A stretch of DNA of 64,000 nt, taken from positions 3,033,363 to 3,097,362 of the forward strand of contig JACDOX010000061.1 in the NCBI GenBank assembly GCA_014549065.1, given 5' to 3'. Each line of letters begins with the position of its first letter. Within the stretch, counting starts at the first letter, position 1. Below, piece after piece: positions 62,688 to 64,000 of the stretch. The notes under the pieces were generated by a model. That model saw nothing but the letters and a program-made list of their open reading frames with translations. It did not search any database and was not told where the DNA came from. The translations under genes were made by a program, and so were the position numbers. This DNA comes from Cardinalis cardinalis (taxonomy: Eukaryota > Chordata > Aves > Passeriformes > Cardinalidae).

Positions 62688-64000
62688 GTAAGCTCTGTAT
62701 TGCTGCTTTGAGGCTCAGCAGGGCANTTATCCTTTGCAAAAATGGGGTTAAATAATTCCCCATGCGTGGCAGAAAGGTTCTGGAGAGAACACAGTTGGGT
62801 TTAAATTACCTGGCAGAGCCTTCAGTGTTCTGGCCTTTGTCTTCTCTTCTGTAAAATATTCTGTAGCTTAGTTCCAGGATAAAAGGAGTTTCTTAATCAG
62901 AAAGGAATTTTTTGTATGTGTGTGTGACATTTTTACAATTATAACAAGCACACACAAGTCCTGCATGCTCAGCTGAAGTTAACCAAGATATTTTTAACTG
63001 GATATCAGGCCAAATAAGCACTTTTAAATTCACCTTGCTGGGTTCTTTATTCTAGACATTGTCTCCTGTTAAATGAAGAGAATGTTAGAGATTTTCTATG
63101 GAAAGAAAGTTGGTTGTTTTTTGTTGNTTTTTTTATTTGNTTTTTTTTCTCTGTAGAATTCAAATCTTGTGTCTATTTTTAAAGCATCTCAGAAAGTGTC
63201 TAAGTTCAGATTTTCAGTCAAATGTTGGGAATCGAGAAGTGTTGTAGCTAGTGTTTACAAACATATTGTGTAGTTTCTGAATTTTGCACAAATACAACCT
63301 GTTTGGAGGTGTGTAAGGATTATTTTTTAATATAATAAGTGAAACAATAGGATTCTATCTATATTCATTTTTACACACCCGCACACACATATGTATTTGA
63401 GATAAGGAGCCATATGGGGTTGTTGATCTCTGCCTGCAATTCTGAAAAATGGTCCTTTGCTTTTCTAAACTGAGGCTCTTCAGAAGCTACAATGGTAAAT
63501 TTGCTCCCCAGGATACTCAGAAGTCTCTTCATAAAAATCATGATTGTAGATCACCCCATACCAGCTCCCACCTTGATCTGTTGGCAAACAGGATCTCTAA
63601 CACTGCATGTTGAAAAGATGCTTATCACAAAAAGTGGAACAGAAGGTTTTGACCCTTTAACATGACTCACTCAGTTATGACTACAGTGCAGANAGATAAC
63701 AGCAGTTGCAGGAGTGATTTGCATTCTATACAAATGTGCTGATCCTGGAGATACAACCAGATGGATGCTTTTCCAAGGCACAGGCATCTGGAAGGCATAT
63801 CCCTGTAGNGCCTCTCTCATTCTATCCCTGTTCAGAAATTATCACTCAAAGATATCATTAATTTTTCCATCATATTTTGATTTTAGTGTGGCATTTTGAC
63901 ACATATTTTTACATGACTAGATGCTTATCTGCATTAGGACCAGCGTGCTCTCACCATCCCCAGAGAATTCTTGTGCTTTGATTAACTAGAGGGCTCTTCT
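62688..64000. other. Non-coding sequence at window end
   Basis: A/T-rich with T-runs around 63110-63150 and a CA-rich stretch near 63376-63390. No gene or repeat family recognised. Confidence 0.6.

Noticed and set aside
39691..64000. Expected PLCG2 coding exons
   Set aside because: I compared the open frames with the PLCG2 N-terminal region as I know it and found no match, so the gene is not annotated here. Only possible promoter-like sequence is noted.

Overview
This window looks like avian, probably songbird, chromosomal DNA. The evidence is one large vertebrate gene with ordinary GT-AG introns, CR1 LINE 3' ends of bird type (including the 'gatcatcgagtccaacc' motif) and a few very old MIR-like SINE relics. 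Single, isolated n characters occur about three per kb throughout.

The left 39.7 kb holds the 3' part of one plus-strand gene, CMIP (c-Maf-inducing protein). I resolve eighteen consecutive coding exons between 4394 and 37765. They join in phase into 614 codons plus a stop, which corresponds to residues 160-773 of the 773-residue human protein as I recall it. The first exons, which encode the N-terminus and PH domain, lie upstream of the window. The exons here encode the central region and the C-terminal leucine-rich repeats. A 3' UTR of about 1.9 kb follows and ends at an AATAAA at 39660.

The introns hold a 27-bp minisatellite cut by the left window edge, a 15-bp minisatellite, CR1 3' ends, MIR-like relics, a perfect 26-bp inverted repeat with a 7-nt loop, and a 33-bp minisatellite that runs directly into the 3' splice site of an LRR exon.

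The right 24.3 kb (39.7-64 kb) shows no gene I can identify. In vertebrates with conserved synteny the next gene is PLCG2, but I find none of its coding exons, so this stretch is probably the CMIP-PLCG2 intergenic region or the far 5' part of PLCG2. It contains two CpG-rich patches at about 55.1-55.9 kb separated by a CR1 fragment, another CpG-rich patch near 47.5 kb, a triplet of small palindromes built from GATA motifs near 46.6 kb, a MIR-like relic near 58.4 kb, and two short segments with good splice signals (47053-47129 and 62601-62687) that could be exons of an unannotated transcript. I saw no tRNA, rRNA, CRISPR array, intact mobile element or viral gene. Nearly all other open frames are chance ORFs in introns, the UTR or repeats.
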